Shown: positions 22,157 to 31,887 of the stretch, piece after piece
Numbering within the stretch: the first letter of the stretch is position 1
Layout: each line of letters begins with the position of its first letter
From: Mobilisporobacter senegalensis
GTDB lineage: Bacteria; Bacillota; Clostridia; Lachnospirales; Lachnospiraceae
DNA: 64,000 nt
Assembly: GCF_003752155.1 (NCBI RefSeq)
Contig: NZ_RJVG01000002.1
Coordinates: 372,001 to 436,000, forward strand
Direction of reading: 5' to 3'
Position numbers and translations under genes: made by a program
Notes under the pieces: generated by a model
Databases searched by the model: none
What the model was told of the DNA's origin: nothing
What the model saw: the letters and a program-made list of their open reading frames with translations, nothing else

Positions 22157-22981
22157 ATGGATAATTTAAAGGCAGTGTCGTTTGAACTGAGAAAAGATGT
22201 CGTTAATATGATATACAAAGCAAAGACAGGGCATATGGGCGGAGATTTCAGCGTAATGGACATTTTAGTAACTCTTTACTATAAACATATGAACATAACA
22301 CCAGCGACGGCGAATGATCCAAAAAGAGACCGGTTTATACTTAGCAAGGGACATTCTGTGGAAGCACTTTATAGTGTCCTTGCGGGAAGAGGATTCTTTC
22401 CAAAAACTGATCTTGAAACCTATTCCCAGTTTCAATCCAAATATATCGGACATCCAAACAATAAAGTGAATGGGATAGAGATGAATTCAGGTTCTCTTGG
22501 GCATGGGTTGTCAGTATCTGTCGGCATGGCCCTTGCAGGTAAAATGGATCAGTCCTCTTACCGGGTATATACTGTGATGGGGGATGGTGAACTTGCAGAA
22601 GGTTCCGTATGGGAGGGAGCCATGGCAGCAGGCCATTATAAGCTTGACAATCTGACTGCAGTGGTGGACAGAAATCGTCTGCAAATATCCGGTACGACAG
22701 AAGAAGTCATGGCTCAGGATGATCAGGATCAACGATGGAGCAGTTTTGGATGGAATGTAATCCATGCAAAAGGGAATGATATGGATTCTCTGGATCAGGC
22801 ATTTCAGACGGCAAAAGAAACCAAGGGCAGGCCTACCGTAATCATTGCAGATACAACAAAAGGCTATGGTGTATCTTTTATGGAAAATAAAGCAGGATGG
22901 CATCACAGGATACCAAACCAGGAAGAATATGAACAGGCATTGGCAGAATTAGAGCAAAGGAGAGTCGCAGCATATGAATAA
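22157..22981 (+). CDS. Transketolase, N-terminal (TPP-binding) subunit
   Basis: 274 residues equal to the first half of a transketolase. It has GHMGGDFSVMDILVTLYY, the catalytic LSKGHS, NSGSLGHGLSVSVGMALAGKM and the TPP/Mg motif GDGELAEGSVWE...N. The ATG at 22157 is fixed by AAGGAGG 6 bases upstream; an in-frame GTG at 22121 has no RBS. The stop overlaps the start of the second half by eight bases, so the two halves are made together and must assemble. Split transketolases are frequent in Firmicutes sugar operons. The partner isomerase and kinase genes suggest it handles the ketose made in this locus. Confidence 0.92.
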   Translation: MDNLKAVSFELRKDVVNMIYKAKTGHMGGDFSVMDILVTLYYKHMNITPATANDPKRDRFILSKGHSVEALYSVLAGRGFFPKTDLETYSQFQSKYIGHPNNKVNGIEMNSGSLGHGLSVSVGMALAGKMDQSSYRVYTVMGDGELAEGSVWEGAMAAGHYKLDNLTAVVDRNRLQISGTTEEVMAQDDQDQRWSSFGWNVIHAKGNDMDSLDQAFQTAKETKGRPTVIIADTTKGYGVSFMENKAGWHHRIPNQEEYEQALAELEQRRVAAYE

Positions 22982-23915
22982 AATACCAAATCGCCAGGCA
23001 ATATGTGATGTATTAGTAGAAAAAGCAAATACGGATAATGATATTGTTGTCCTTTGCAGTGATTCCAGAGGTTCTGCTTCTTTAGCAGACTTTGTGACAG
23101 CTCATCCGGATCAATTTATAGAGACTGGAATTGCAGAACAAAACATTGTATCCATTGCCGCAGGTCTTGCAAAATGTGGGAAAAAGCCCTATGTAGCTTC
23201 TCCTGCCTGTTTCCTGTCAACAAGAAGTATGGAGCAGGCGAAAGTAGATGTAGCCTATTCTAATACCAATGTAAAATTAATAGGGATCAGCGGCGGGATC
23301 AGCTATGGAGCACTTGGTATGACTCACCATTCCTCTACGGATATTGCGACTATGGGATCTATTCCCAATATGAGAGTCTATATCCCAAGCGACCGGTTAC
23401 AGACAAAAAAGTTATTTAAATGTTTGCTGGAGGATGAAAAACCGGCGTATATCCGGGTGGGACGCAATCCGGTAGAGGATTTATATAAAGAAGAAAATAT
23501 AGAGTTTGAACTAGATAGGGCGACCCTTGTCCATGAAGGCAATGATCTGACGATTGTAGCGTGCGGTGAACTGGTAAGTGCGGCAAACAATGCGGCTATT
23601 GAATTAGAGAAACAGGGAGTATATGCCCGAGTACTTGATATGTACTGCGTGAAACCAATCGATCGTTTGGCAATAGAAAAGGCTGCAAAAGAAACAAAAG
23701 GCATTATTACAATAGAAGAACATACCTATATTGGCGGTCTGGGTGCCATGGTAAGCCAGATAGTTGCAAATACTGCCCCTAAGAAAGTCATTAATCTGGC
23801 ACTGCCGGATTCTCCGGTTGTGACCGGTGTTTCCAAGGAAGTATTTGATTATTACGGCTTAAATAAAGAAGGTATCGTAAAAGCAGCAATGGAGTTGATA
23901 AATGATGTCAGATAA
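22974..23915 (+). CDS. Transketolase, C-terminal subunit
   Basis: 313 residues equal to the pyrimidine-binding and C-terminal domains of transketolase. The catalytic Glu that activates the TPP aminopyrimidine is in FIETGIAEQNIVSIAAGLAK. Substrate-site residues are near GALGMTHHSSTDIATM, and the C-terminal domain ends with a complete GITTIEEH-like strand (GIITIEEHTYIGG). It overlaps its N-terminal partner by eight bases and the FGGY kinase downstream by 14, a sign of tight co-translation. It transfers a two-carbon ketol unit between sugars. Confidence 0.92.
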   Translation: MNKIPNRQAICDVLVEKANTDNDIVVLCSDSRGSASLADFVTAHPDQFIETGIAEQNIVSIAAGLAKCGKKPYVASPACFLSTRSMEQAKVDVAYSNTNVKLIGISGGISYGALGMTHHSSTDIATMGSIPNMRVYIPSDRLQTKKLFKCLLEDEKPAYIRVGRNPVEDLYKEENIEFELDRATLVHEGNDLTIVACGELVSAANNAAIELEKQGVYARVLDMYCVKPIDRLAIEKAAKETKGIITIEEHTYIGGLGAMVSQIVANTAPKKVINLALPDSPVVTGVSKEVFDYYGLNKEGIVKAAMELINDVR

Positions 23916-25398
23916 ATACATATTAGGAATTGACCAAAGTACCTCAGGAACCAAAGCATTGCTTTTTGACGAGGATGGAGGTCTGATTGCCAGAAGTGAT
24001 CTGCCCCATGACCAGCTTATTTCTGAACAAGGCTGGGTAGAACATAATCCCATACAGATCTATGAAAACACATTAGATGTGGTAAGAGAAGTGGTAAAAC
24101 AGGCAGGTATTGACAAAAACAATATAGTTGGAGTAGGTATCAGCAACCAGAGAGAAACTGCCATGGTTTGGGAAAGACACACAGGGAACCCGGTATACAA
24201 TGCCATTGTATGGCAATGTGCCAGAGGAGAAGCGATCTGCAATGAGATTGAAAGAGCAGGCCATAAAGATATAATAAAGAGCCGTACCGGTCTGCACCTG
24301 TCCCCATACTTTTCCGGGGCAAAATTAAGCTGGATTCTTAAGAATGTGGATGGAACGAGAGAAGAAGCTGAAAAAGGAGAATTATGCTGCGGGACCATGG
24401 ACAGCTGGCTTGTATACAAACTAACGGGAGGAGTTTCTTTTAAAACAGATTACTCCAATGCGTCCAGAACCCAGTTGTTTAATATTCTTGAGCTGAAATG
24501 GGATGAAGAGATATGTAAGATATTTGAAATCCCGGTAGAAATGCTGCCAGAAGTGTGTGACTCTAATGGTTTTTATGGAGAAACGGATTTTACCGGCTTT
24601 CTTGACCATAAAGTACCCATCCGGGGAGTACTTGGTGATTCCCATGGTGCTCTTTTTGGCCAGGGCTGCCTGAAAAAAGGAATGATAAAGGCAACTTATG
24701 GCACTGGTTCCTCCATTATGATGAATATAGGGAAAGAGCCGGTGTTCAGTCAGAAAGGTATTGTTACTTCTCTTGCCTATAGTATGAATGGAGAAGTGAA
24801 TTACGTATTAGAAGGCAATATTAATTATACAGGTGCGGTCATTAAATGGCTGATAGAAAATGTAGGGCTGATCCAATCGGCCAGGGAAAGTGAAGAACTG
24901 GCTAAAGCAGCCAAAAAAGAGGATAAAACTTATCTGGTTCCTGGATTTACAGGTCTTGGAGCACCGTACTGGGACAGCAATGCAACAGCACATATTAGCG
25001 GAATGACAAGAACAACGGGAAAAGCAGAAATTGTGAAAGCGGCAGTAGAGAGCATTGCTTATCAGATTGGAGATATTGTAAAGATCATGAGTGAAGAATC
25101 CGGTGTTACAATCCGTGAATTAAGAGTAGACGGGGGACCGACCAGAAATGAGTATTTAATGCAGTTTCAAAGTGATCTTCTTGGAATTGGAGTACAGGTA
25201 CCGGACGTTGAAGAATTATCAGGGATTGGAGCAGCTTATCTTGCAGGTATCACCTTAGGAATTTATGAAGAAGAAAAATTGTTTGCAAGAATGGAGAGAA
25301 AAAGTTTTAATCCTGTAATGAATAAAAGGATAAGAGAAATCCGTTATCAGGGCTGGAAAGACGCAGTCTTATGTGCCCTGAGCAGACCAGGGATGTAG
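23902..25398 (+). CDS. FGGY-family kinase resembling glycerol kinase
   Basis: 498 residues, two-domain FGGY kinase. The pattern is close to glycerol kinase: GIDQSTSGTKALLFD (phosphate 1), GISNQRETAMVW (Arg-Glu polyol contact), LSPYFSGAKLSWIL (Tyr contact), GDSHGALFGQGC (Asp base), ATYGTGSSIMMNIG, LVPGFTGLGAPYWD and LRVDGGPTRN. In glycerol kinase the base Asp is followed by Gln (GDQ), here by Ser-His. Together with the context (isomerase, transketolase, ribose-type importer, no glycerol genes), this argues for another small polyol or ketose as substrate. It starts at ATG 23902 inside the transketolase gene, and a 67-bp AT-rich leader follows it before the binding protein. Confidence 0.85.
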   Translation: MMSDKYILGIDQSTSGTKALLFDEDGGLIARSDLPHDQLISEQGWVEHNPIQIYENTLDVVREVVKQAGIDKNNIVGVGISNQRETAMVWERHTGNPVYNAIVWQCARGEAICNEIERAGHKDIIKSRTGLHLSPYFSGAKLSWILKNVDGTREEAEKGELCCGTMDSWLVYKLTGGVSFKTDYSNASRTQLFNILELKWDEEICKIFEIPVEMLPEVCDSNGFYGETDFTGFLDHKVPIRGVLGDSHGALFGQGCLKKGMIKATYGTGSSIMMNIGKEPVFSQKGIVTSLAYSMNGEVNYVLEGNINYTGAVIKWLIENVGLIQSARESEELAKAAKKEDKTYLVPGFTGLGAPYWDSNATAHISGMTRTTGKAEIVKAAVESIAYQIGDIVKIMSEESGVTIRELRVDGGPTRNEYLMQFQSDLLGIGVQVPDVEELSGIGAAYLAGITLGIYEEEKLFARMERKSFNPVMNKRIREIRYQGWKDAVLCALSRPGM

Positions 25399-25472
25399 CA
25401 GCCGTTCTCTCCGGTTCTAAAAGCAGGAGAGTTACAGCTGATAGCCATCAATAAAACTATATAATAAATTAG

Positions 25473-26540
<1,068 letters not shown>

Positions 26541-26600
26541 TCGTAGTAGATAAAATTTAGACAAGTAATTGGTATATATATCAGCTTGTGGGTATACTGG

Positions 26601-26639
26601 GGTAAGGTACGGTTAAGGTATATTGAATCGTACCTTATC
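26601..26639 (+). other. Intergenic hairpin within transporter operon
   Basis: GGTAAGGTACGGTT (26601-26614) pairs with AATCGTACCTTATC (26626-26639) around an 11-base loop, one G-T pair in the core. There is no U-tract, so it is more likely an mRNA stabiliser of the upstream binding-protein message than a terminator. Confidence 0.6.
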
Positions 26640-26756
26640 TGATGAAAATTCTGATAAACATCCTATTAATTTATTAAAATCGGCAATTAATTGTGGAGCA
26701 TCTTGCCGTTATGAGAATCCACGATCAAATATATAAAACGGAGAAATGGGGAAAAT

Positions 26757-27398
26757 ATGCGAAAAAGAATATTATTATTATCCATGGCAGTCATCCTGTC
26801 AATGTCAGTTATGACAGGCTGTATGAAAATCGTAAAGATTGGAGAAGAAGGAAAATTAACCGGAGAAGTTGAATTTAATGCCGGTGATAATGTTGCAGAA
26901 ATATGGGATTCGGTTGCTTTATCGGAATTAACGGAAAAAGCGGTGGACTTATCAGCTTTTTTAGCAGAATCCAATGGAGATTTAAAATCACTTGCGGACC
27001 AATATGGCAAATATTCCATGGGAAGTTCCGGTGAACTGAACTATACGGTAAAAGGAGCCGGGACCGTGAAAGAGGTAAATACAGAGAAAAAAGCAGGGTA
27101 TGTGGAAGTGACATTAGACAGCTACACAGGGGAAGCGGTAATCCGCCTGCAGATCGGACCGGTATTTAAAGGCTCGGCAGTAAGGGATTCTTTAGATATC
27201 ATCAAATTTGAAGATTATAAGAATCAGGTTGACTATGCGGCAGTTTCACAAAGTATTCACGATATTATCAAAACATCAATTATCGAGCAGATGGATCTAA
27301 CCACTTTGGAAGGAAAACATATTGAATTTACAGGGTGTTTCACAGCGGATAAAGATGATCTGTTACTAATTACTCCGGTTACTTTGACTGTCAAATAA
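26757..27398 (+). CDS. DUF2291-like lipoprotein in sugar transport operon
   Basis: 213 residues with a lipoprotein signal (lipobox MTGC, Cys22). The mature part is compact and beta-rich (CMKIVKIGEEGKLTGEV, FNAGDNVAEIWDSVALSEL, GYVEVTLDSYTGEAVIRLQIGPVFKGSAVRDS). This pattern and the position between the binding protein and the ATPase of a ribose-type importer match the DUF2291 family of periplasmic lipoproteins. Function is unknown; an accessory role in uptake is inferred from the recurrent gene neighbourhood known for the family. An RBS GGAGAAATGGGG stretch lies before the ATG. Confidence 0.75.
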   Translation: MRKRILLLSMAVILSMSVMTGCMKIVKIGEEGKLTGEVEFNAGDNVAEIWDSVALSELTEKAVDLSAFLAESNGDLKSLADQYGKYSMGSSGELNYTVKGAGTVKEVNTEKKAGYVEVTLDSYTGEAVIRLQIGPVFKGSAVRDSLDIIKFEDYKNQVDYAAVSQSIHDIIKTSIIEQMDLTTLEGKHIEFTGCFTADKDDLLLITPVTLTVK

Positions 27399-27415
27399 AA
27401 GAGGGGGCATTGACA

Positions 27416-28960
27416 ATGACTGATAAAGAAAAAGAAAACAAAGAGGTCTGTCTGCATGCAGAATGCATTGATAAGATTTACCCTGGAACAAAAGCACTGG
27501 ATAACGTATCCTTCGATGTGTTAAAAGGCAAAGTAAATGTGCTAATTGGAGAAAATGGTGCAGGTAAATCTACTTTGATGAAGATCATAGCCGGGATTGA
27601 ACAGCCTTCCTCCGGAACTATTTCAATGGATGGGAAGGAAGTTTTTCTAAGAGATACAACGGAAGCAAGAAAACATGGAATAGGCATTATACATCAGGAA
27701 TTAAGTTTATTTCCAAATCTTAATGTGTACCAGAATATCTTTATGGCAAGAGAGAAGACAAAAGGAAAGGTGACCCTGGATAATAAGACCCATATTGATC
27801 TGACCAATAAAATCCTGGAAAAATTGGAATTTCCATTGGATACTGGTACCTTGATCGGGGATTTAAGAGTAGGTCAGCAGCAGATGATTGAAATTGCCAG
27901 AAATCTGATTCAGGATGATCTTAAAATACTGATCATGGATGAGCCGACTTCTTCCCTTAGCCAGCAGGAAGTAGAGGTTTTATTTAAATTAATGAGAGAA
28001 TTGACTGCCTCGGGAATCTCCATTGTTTATATTTCTCACAGATTAGAAGAAATTATGAAAATTGGTGACCATGTTACGATTCTAAGAGACGGCAGATATG
28101 TGGCAGAAGCTGATGTAAAGGATATAGATGTACCCTGGATCGTTCAGAAAATGGTTGGAGAAGGTAAATCATACCCAAGGAGAGAAAGAAATATTGACTG
28201 GGATAAATGTGAGACAGTTCTTCAGGTTAATAATCTATCCCTGCCAAAGAGCGGGGGCGGATTTTTGCTTGACAACGTGAGCTTTGAATTGAAAAAAGGC
28301 GAGATACTGGGAATCTATGGTCTTATGGGTGCCGGAAGAACAGAGATCTTTGAATGTATTATGGGACTTCGTCCGGAACATACGGGAACAATTATGCTGG
28401 AAGGTGAGACTTTATCGGTAAAGAGCATATCAGAACAGATTGATAAAGGATTTGCCATTGTACCTGAGGATAGACAGCAGGAGGGAATCGTCCAGACGAT
28501 GAATATTGCCAAGAATATATCTTTGTCAAGTCTGAAGAATTATGGGAAAAGGTTATTCCTTGATTCTAAAAAAGAAAATCAGGCAATCGATGAGGAGATT
28601 AAAGATATACATATAAAAGTGGCAAATAAGAACCTGCCGATTCTTTCTCTGTCAGGTGGAAACCAGCAGAAAGTAGTCATCGGGAAAGGGATTCTCACAA
28701 ACCCTAGAATACTGCTTCTTGATGAGCCAAGCAGAGGAATCGATATTGGAGCAAAGACAGAGGTATTTGATATTATAAACCAATATGCGGAAAGAGGTCT
28801 ATCTATTATCGTTATTTCATCAGAGTTAAAGGAAATCATAGCAATTGCAGACCGGATCATGGTCCTGTCCAATGGAATCAAAACAGGTGAATTGACCGGT
28901 GATGAGATAAAAGAAGAGCATTTAGTTTTAGCCTCTTATAAAGGTCATCATGGACATTGA
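27416..28960 (+). CDS. rbsA: Ribose-type ABC transporter ATPase (two ATPase domains)
   Basis: 514 residues, tandem ABC domains. Domain 1 has the canonical Walker A GENGAGKST, ABC signature LRVGQQQMIEIAR, Walker B ILIMDEPTSSLSQQE and SHRLEE. Domain 2 has the usual degenerate Walker A GLMGAGRTE with a good signature LSGGNQQKVVIGKG and LLLDEPSRGID. Only one site is expected to hydrolyse ATP, as in other RbsA/MglA proteins. ATG 27416 is preferred over an in-frame TTG two codons earlier because of spacing to GAGGGGG. It ends 10 bases past an alternative start of the permease frame, so the two are coupled. Confidence 0.93.
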   Translation: MTDKEKENKEVCLHAECIDKIYPGTKALDNVSFDVLKGKVNVLIGENGAGKSTLMKIIAGIEQPSSGTISMDGKEVFLRDTTEARKHGIGIIHQELSLFPNLNVYQNIFMAREKTKGKVTLDNKTHIDLTNKILEKLEFPLDTGTLIGDLRVGQQQMIEIARNLIQDDLKILIMDEPTSSLSQQEVEVLFKLMRELTASGISIVYISHRLEEIMKIGDHVTILRDGRYVAEADVKDIDVPWIVQKMVGEGKSYPRRERNIDWDKCETVLQVNNLSLPKSGGGFLLDNVSFELKKGEILGIYGLMGAGRTEIFECIMGLRPEHTGTIMLEGETLSVKSISEQIDKGFAIVPEDRQQEGIVQTMNIAKNISLSSLKNYGKRLFLDSKKENQAIDEEIKDIHIKVANKNLPILSLSGGNQQKVVIGKGILTNPRILLLDEPSRGIDIGAKTEVFDIINQYAERGLSIIVISSELKEIIAIADRIMVLSNGIKTGELTGDEIKEEHLVLASYKGHHGH

Positions 28961-28985
28961 TGAGAAAGAAAAGGAGACAGATTGT

Positions 28986-30032
28986 ATGAATAATTCAAAG
29001 CAAAAAAATAATAGTGCTATCATAATGACTCTCTTAAAAGGAAGAACATTAATCGTATTAGGTATTTTGGTAGTATTCTTTAGTATAGCAACTCCGACTT
29101 TTTTAACTACAAGCAGTTTATTGCTCATCGCTAAGCATGTAGCTTTATATGGTATTCTTGGAATCGGGATGACTTATGTTATTATTACCGGAGGTATTGA
29201 TCTTTCCGTAGGTGCAATCGTCGGCTTGGGCGGTATGATCGCCGGTGGATTGATCAATGAAGGCCTTACCCTGAAAATGTTTGGGGTCACGGTGTATTTC
29301 AGTGTGCCTGCAATTGTAATCATTACTATGATCTGTGGTGCCCTCATTGGTATTCTTAATGGTCTGGTAATCACAAAATTTAATGTAGCACCTTTTATTG
29401 CTACTCTGGGTATGATGTATGTGGCAAGAGGTTTTGCGATGCTTCGATCCAACGGGGCAACTTTTTCTAACCTTACAGGTAAAGAAGGACTTGGTAATAC
29501 CGGGTTTGAATTTTTTGGAAGAAATATTGGGGGAATTCCCGTAGGTGCAATCATACTGCTGATTATTGCAGTAATTGCAGCAATTCTTTTAAAGAAGACT
29601 TCATTTGGATGGCATATCCTTGCCATTGGCGGGAATGAAAAGGCCGCTAAATTATCCGGTGTAAAAGTAAATAAAGTTAAAATATTAGTATATATGTTCT
29701 CCGGAATCTGTGCCGCAATCGTAGGAATCATCACTGCTTCCCAATTAGTGGCTGCCCATCCTGCTTCCGGCGAATCCTGGGAGATGAATGCAATTGCCGC
29801 AACCGTACTTGGAGGAACCTCCATGTCAGGGGGCGTGGGAACCATTGGAGGAACGATTATAGGTGCCTTTGTAATCGGTGTGATCAATGATGGTCTGGTA
29901 ATGTGCGGAGTATCTGAATTCTGGCAGATGGTGATTAAAGGTCTGGTAATCGTATTTGCAGTAGTAATTGACCAGTTCCAACGTAATTTACAGGCTAAGA
30001 TGGCGTTACAGTCCCGTAACGAAAATTCATAA
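28986..30032 (+). CDS. rbsC: Ribose-type ABC transporter permease
   Basis: 348 residues, about ten membrane segments, RbsC family (GGIDLSVGAIVGLGGMIAG, FNVAPFIATLGMMYVARG, LAIGGNEKAAKLSGVKV, NAIAATVLGGTSMSGGVGT). The ATG at 28986, 8 bases after AAGGAGA, is preferred to the in-frame ATG at 28950 that lies inside rbsA. It is followed 24 bases after its stop by a 191-bp palindromic element that separates it from rbsD. Confidence 0.92.
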   Translation: MNNSKQKNNSAIIMTLLKGRTLIVLGILVVFFSIATPTFLTTSSLLLIAKHVALYGILGIGMTYVIITGGIDLSVGAIVGLGGMIAGGLINEGLTLKMFGVTVYFSVPAIVIITMICGALIGILNGLVITKFNVAPFIATLGMMYVARGFAMLRSNGATFSNLTGKEGLGNTGFEFFGRNIGGIPVGAIILLIIAVIAAILLKKTSFGWHILAIGGNEKAAKLSGVKVNKVKILVYMFSGICAAIVGIITASQLVAAHPASGESWEMNAIAATVLGGTSMSGGVGTIGGTIIGAFVIGVINDGLVMCGVSEFWQMVIKGLVIVFAVVIDQFQRNLQAKMALQSRNENS

Positions 30033-30056
30033 TTATCCAGATAATTAGGTAATTGA

Positions 30057-30247
30057 GAAACTCTTTTCTGGGGTTTATTGATGTTCCCGTATTCTTAGGC
30101 TGTCTACTACAGTTTGATGAAATTGTTTGACTTATCCATACACTGAAGTTTCGCATTTCAGTGTATGTAACGTACAAACAATTTCATCAAACAGTAACGA
30201 CAGACAAAGAACACGTTGGAACAATCATAAACACAGAATAGAGTTTC
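30057..30247. repeat. 191-bp imperfect palindromic element A
   Basis: The whole segment from GAAACTC (30057-30063) to GAGTTTC (30241-30247) can fold on itself. Perfect blocks are 30112-30129 with 30175-30192 (18 bp) and CATACACTGAA (30137-30147) with 30157-30167, with loop GTTTCGCA. Outer arms pair with some mismatches. It fills the rbsC-rbsD gap and codes for nothing convincing. Its right end recurs at 55992-56024. It looks like a small non-autonomous repeat or a large operon hairpin. Confidence 0.8.
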
Positions 30248-30285
30248 AAAATCAGCTGATCATATATTTTGAGAGGAGAAAAAGG

Positions 30286-30687
30286 ATGAAAAAACGTGGG
30301 ATATTAAATGCTCAATTAGCCGGATATATTGCTGCACTGGGTCATGGAGATACTTTTGTGATCGGAGATGCGGGACTTCCCATTCCTGCAGGAATACCTA
30401 TTGTTGATCTCGCCTTGTGTGGAGGAGTACCAAGCTTTGAACAGGTATTGACTGCTGTTCTTAACGAGACAGAAACAGAATACTATTGCCTTGCCCAAGA
30501 AATTGTAACAAAAAATGAAAGATTACTGGAGTTCATTCAGGAGTCATTACCGGAAGTGGAATATGAAATGATACCTCATTTGGAGTTTAAAGAGGCAACA
30601 AAGAATGTAAAATTCGCAATCCGTACGGGAGAATTCACACCATTTCCTAATATTATTCTACGGGCAGGGGTATCATTTCCTATATAA
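30286..30687 (+). CDS. rbsD: D-ribose pyranase (RbsD/FucU family mutarotase)
   Basis: 133 residues, full RbsD length. The catalytic signature ALGHGDTFVIGDAGLP has His20 and Asp28 at their usual positions, followed by PIPAGIPIVDLALCGG. It catalyses ring-form or anomer interconversion of the imported sugar so that the right form reaches the kinase or isomerase. The ATG at 30286 follows GAGAGGAGAAAAAGG; the longer frame upstream runs through the palindrome and is not real. It lies between two palindromic elements, after the permease and before the ribokinase-like gene. Confidence 0.92.
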   Translation: MKKRGILNAQLAGYIAALGHGDTFVIGDAGLPIPAGIPIVDLALCGGVPSFEQVLTAVLNETETEYYCLAQEIVTKNERLLEFIQESLPEVEYEMIPHLEFKEATKNVKFAIRTGEFTPFPNIILRAGVSFPI

Positions 30688-30693
30688 TAAGGC

Positions 30694-30842
30694 AGGTAAT
30701 TGCGAAACTCTAAAATTATATTTATTTGTGAAACAATTAATACAATTCCGGAGCGGAAGCTAAGCGGAAGGAGCGTTGGAGCGGAGGAATTTGTATTCAT
30801 TGCTTCATAAATTTAGAAAACTTAATAGTTTCGCAAATGCCT
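30694..30842. repeat. 149-bp imperfect palindromic element B
   Basis: Left arm AGGTAATTGCGAAACT (30694-30709) pairs with right arm AGTTTCGCAAATGCCT (30827-30842). Pairing continues inward through AT-rich arms to AATACAA/TTGTATT, with a GC-rich purine centre (CGGAGCGGAAGC...). It occupies the rbsD-rbsK gap. Its right end is repeated at 38729-38783 and 56541-56558. Confidence 0.78.
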
Positions 30843-30872
30843 AATAATAAGGTGGTAAAGGGAGGAAAAATG

Positions 30873-31763
30873 ATGAAGATATTAAACATTGGATCATTGA
30901 ACTATGATTACGTCTATTCTGTAAAACATATTGTGAAGCCGGGAGAGACTGCTTCCTCTCTTAAAATGGAGACCTTTTGCGGCGGAAAGGGACTAAACCA
31001 GTCAGTTGCGTTAGCAAGGGCAGGTGCATCTGTTTATCATGCAGGATTCATCGGTGAGGATGGAGAACTTCTGTTAGATACCTGTAAGAAGAATCAGATA
31101 GAAGTGAGCCACATTAAAAAAATCCAGGGAAGAAGCGGTCATACAATCATTCAGGTGGATAATGAGGGACAGAACTGCATTCTTCTCTATGGTGGAAGCA
31201 ATAGATTCTTAACTTCCCAATATGTGGATGAGGTATTAGATTCTTTTGATCCGGGAGACTGGATATTGCTTCAGAATGAAGTGAACCTGCTTAGTTATAT
31301 TATTGACAGGGCTTATGAAAAAGGAATGAACATAGCGTTGAATCCATCTCCTTTTGATGAGGCAGTGAGAGAATGTGATCTATCCAAAATTACTTTGTTC
31401 TTACTCAATGAAATTGAAGGAGAGCAGATAACCGGCTTATCCAATGAGCAGGAAATTCTGGATGCCATGATAGAGCAATATCCTAAGGCAAGGATTGTCC
31501 TTACCCTTGGATCAAAAGGAGTCGTCTACCGGGATAAAGAAAAGGAATGTTCTCATGGAATATACCGGGTGAGAGCAGTGGATACAACAGCGGCGGGAGA
31601 TACCTTTACCGGATATTTCTTAAATTCTCTTCTAAATGATCTGCCTGTTGAAGAGGCACTGAAACTCTCTTCCAAAGCGTCTGCAATCGCAGTATCAAGA
31701 CCAGGAGCCACGGTATCCATTCCATATAGGAAAGAAGTAGAAGAATATCAATTCGATTATTAA
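30873..31763 (+). CDS. rbsK: Ribokinase-like PfkB-family sugar kinase
   Basis: 296 residues, PfkB family. It has the N-terminal GSLNYDYVYSVKHIVKPGET lid strand, GGKGLNQSVALARAGA (sugar-binding signature 1) and the C-terminal anion-hole motif DTTAAGDTFTGYF with catalytic Asp (signature 2). Two adjacent ATGs (30870 and 30873) follow GGAGG; 30873 has better spacing. It has weaker overall similarity to canonical RbsK than RbsD has to its family, so the sugar is uncertain. It is the last enzyme gene before the second LacI regulator, and a second kinase beside the FGGY enzyme. Confidence 0.87.
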   Translation: MKILNIGSLNYDYVYSVKHIVKPGETASSLKMETFCGGKGLNQSVALARAGASVYHAGFIGEDGELLLDTCKKNQIEVSHIKKIQGRSGHTIIQVDNEGQNCILLYGGSNRFLTSQYVDEVLDSFDPGDWILLQNEVNLLSYIIDRAYEKGMNIALNPSPFDEAVRECDLSKITLFLLNEIEGEQITGLSNEQEILDAMIEQYPKARIVLTLGSKGVVYRDKEKECSHGIYRVRAVDTTAAGDTFTGYFLNSLLNDLPVEEALKLSSKASAIAVSRPGATVSIPYRKEVEEYQFDY

Positions 31764-31858
31764 GAAAGGAAGATAAAAATATTAGTAATTCCTTTTAACA
31801 TTAACAAGAAATATGTAAATATAAAGATTTTTATGGTTTAGGCTGGCTTATAAATAAA

Positions 31859-31887
31859 TTGTAAATTAAGGAATGATATGTTAATAT
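31859..31887 (+). promoter_or_regulatory. Predicted promoter of second lacI-type gene
   Basis: TTGTAA (31859-31864), 17-bp spacer, TAATAT (31882-31887), about 70 bases before the TTG start. The 31764-31956 gap also has a small TCCC/GGGA hairpin near 31907-31919 but no clear terminator for the preceding operon. Confidence 0.45.

Noticed and set aside
30127-30285. N-terminal extension of RbsD through the palindrome
   Set aside because: The RbsD family starts at the MKKRG methionine with its own RBS; the upstream frame is palindromic non-coding DNA.
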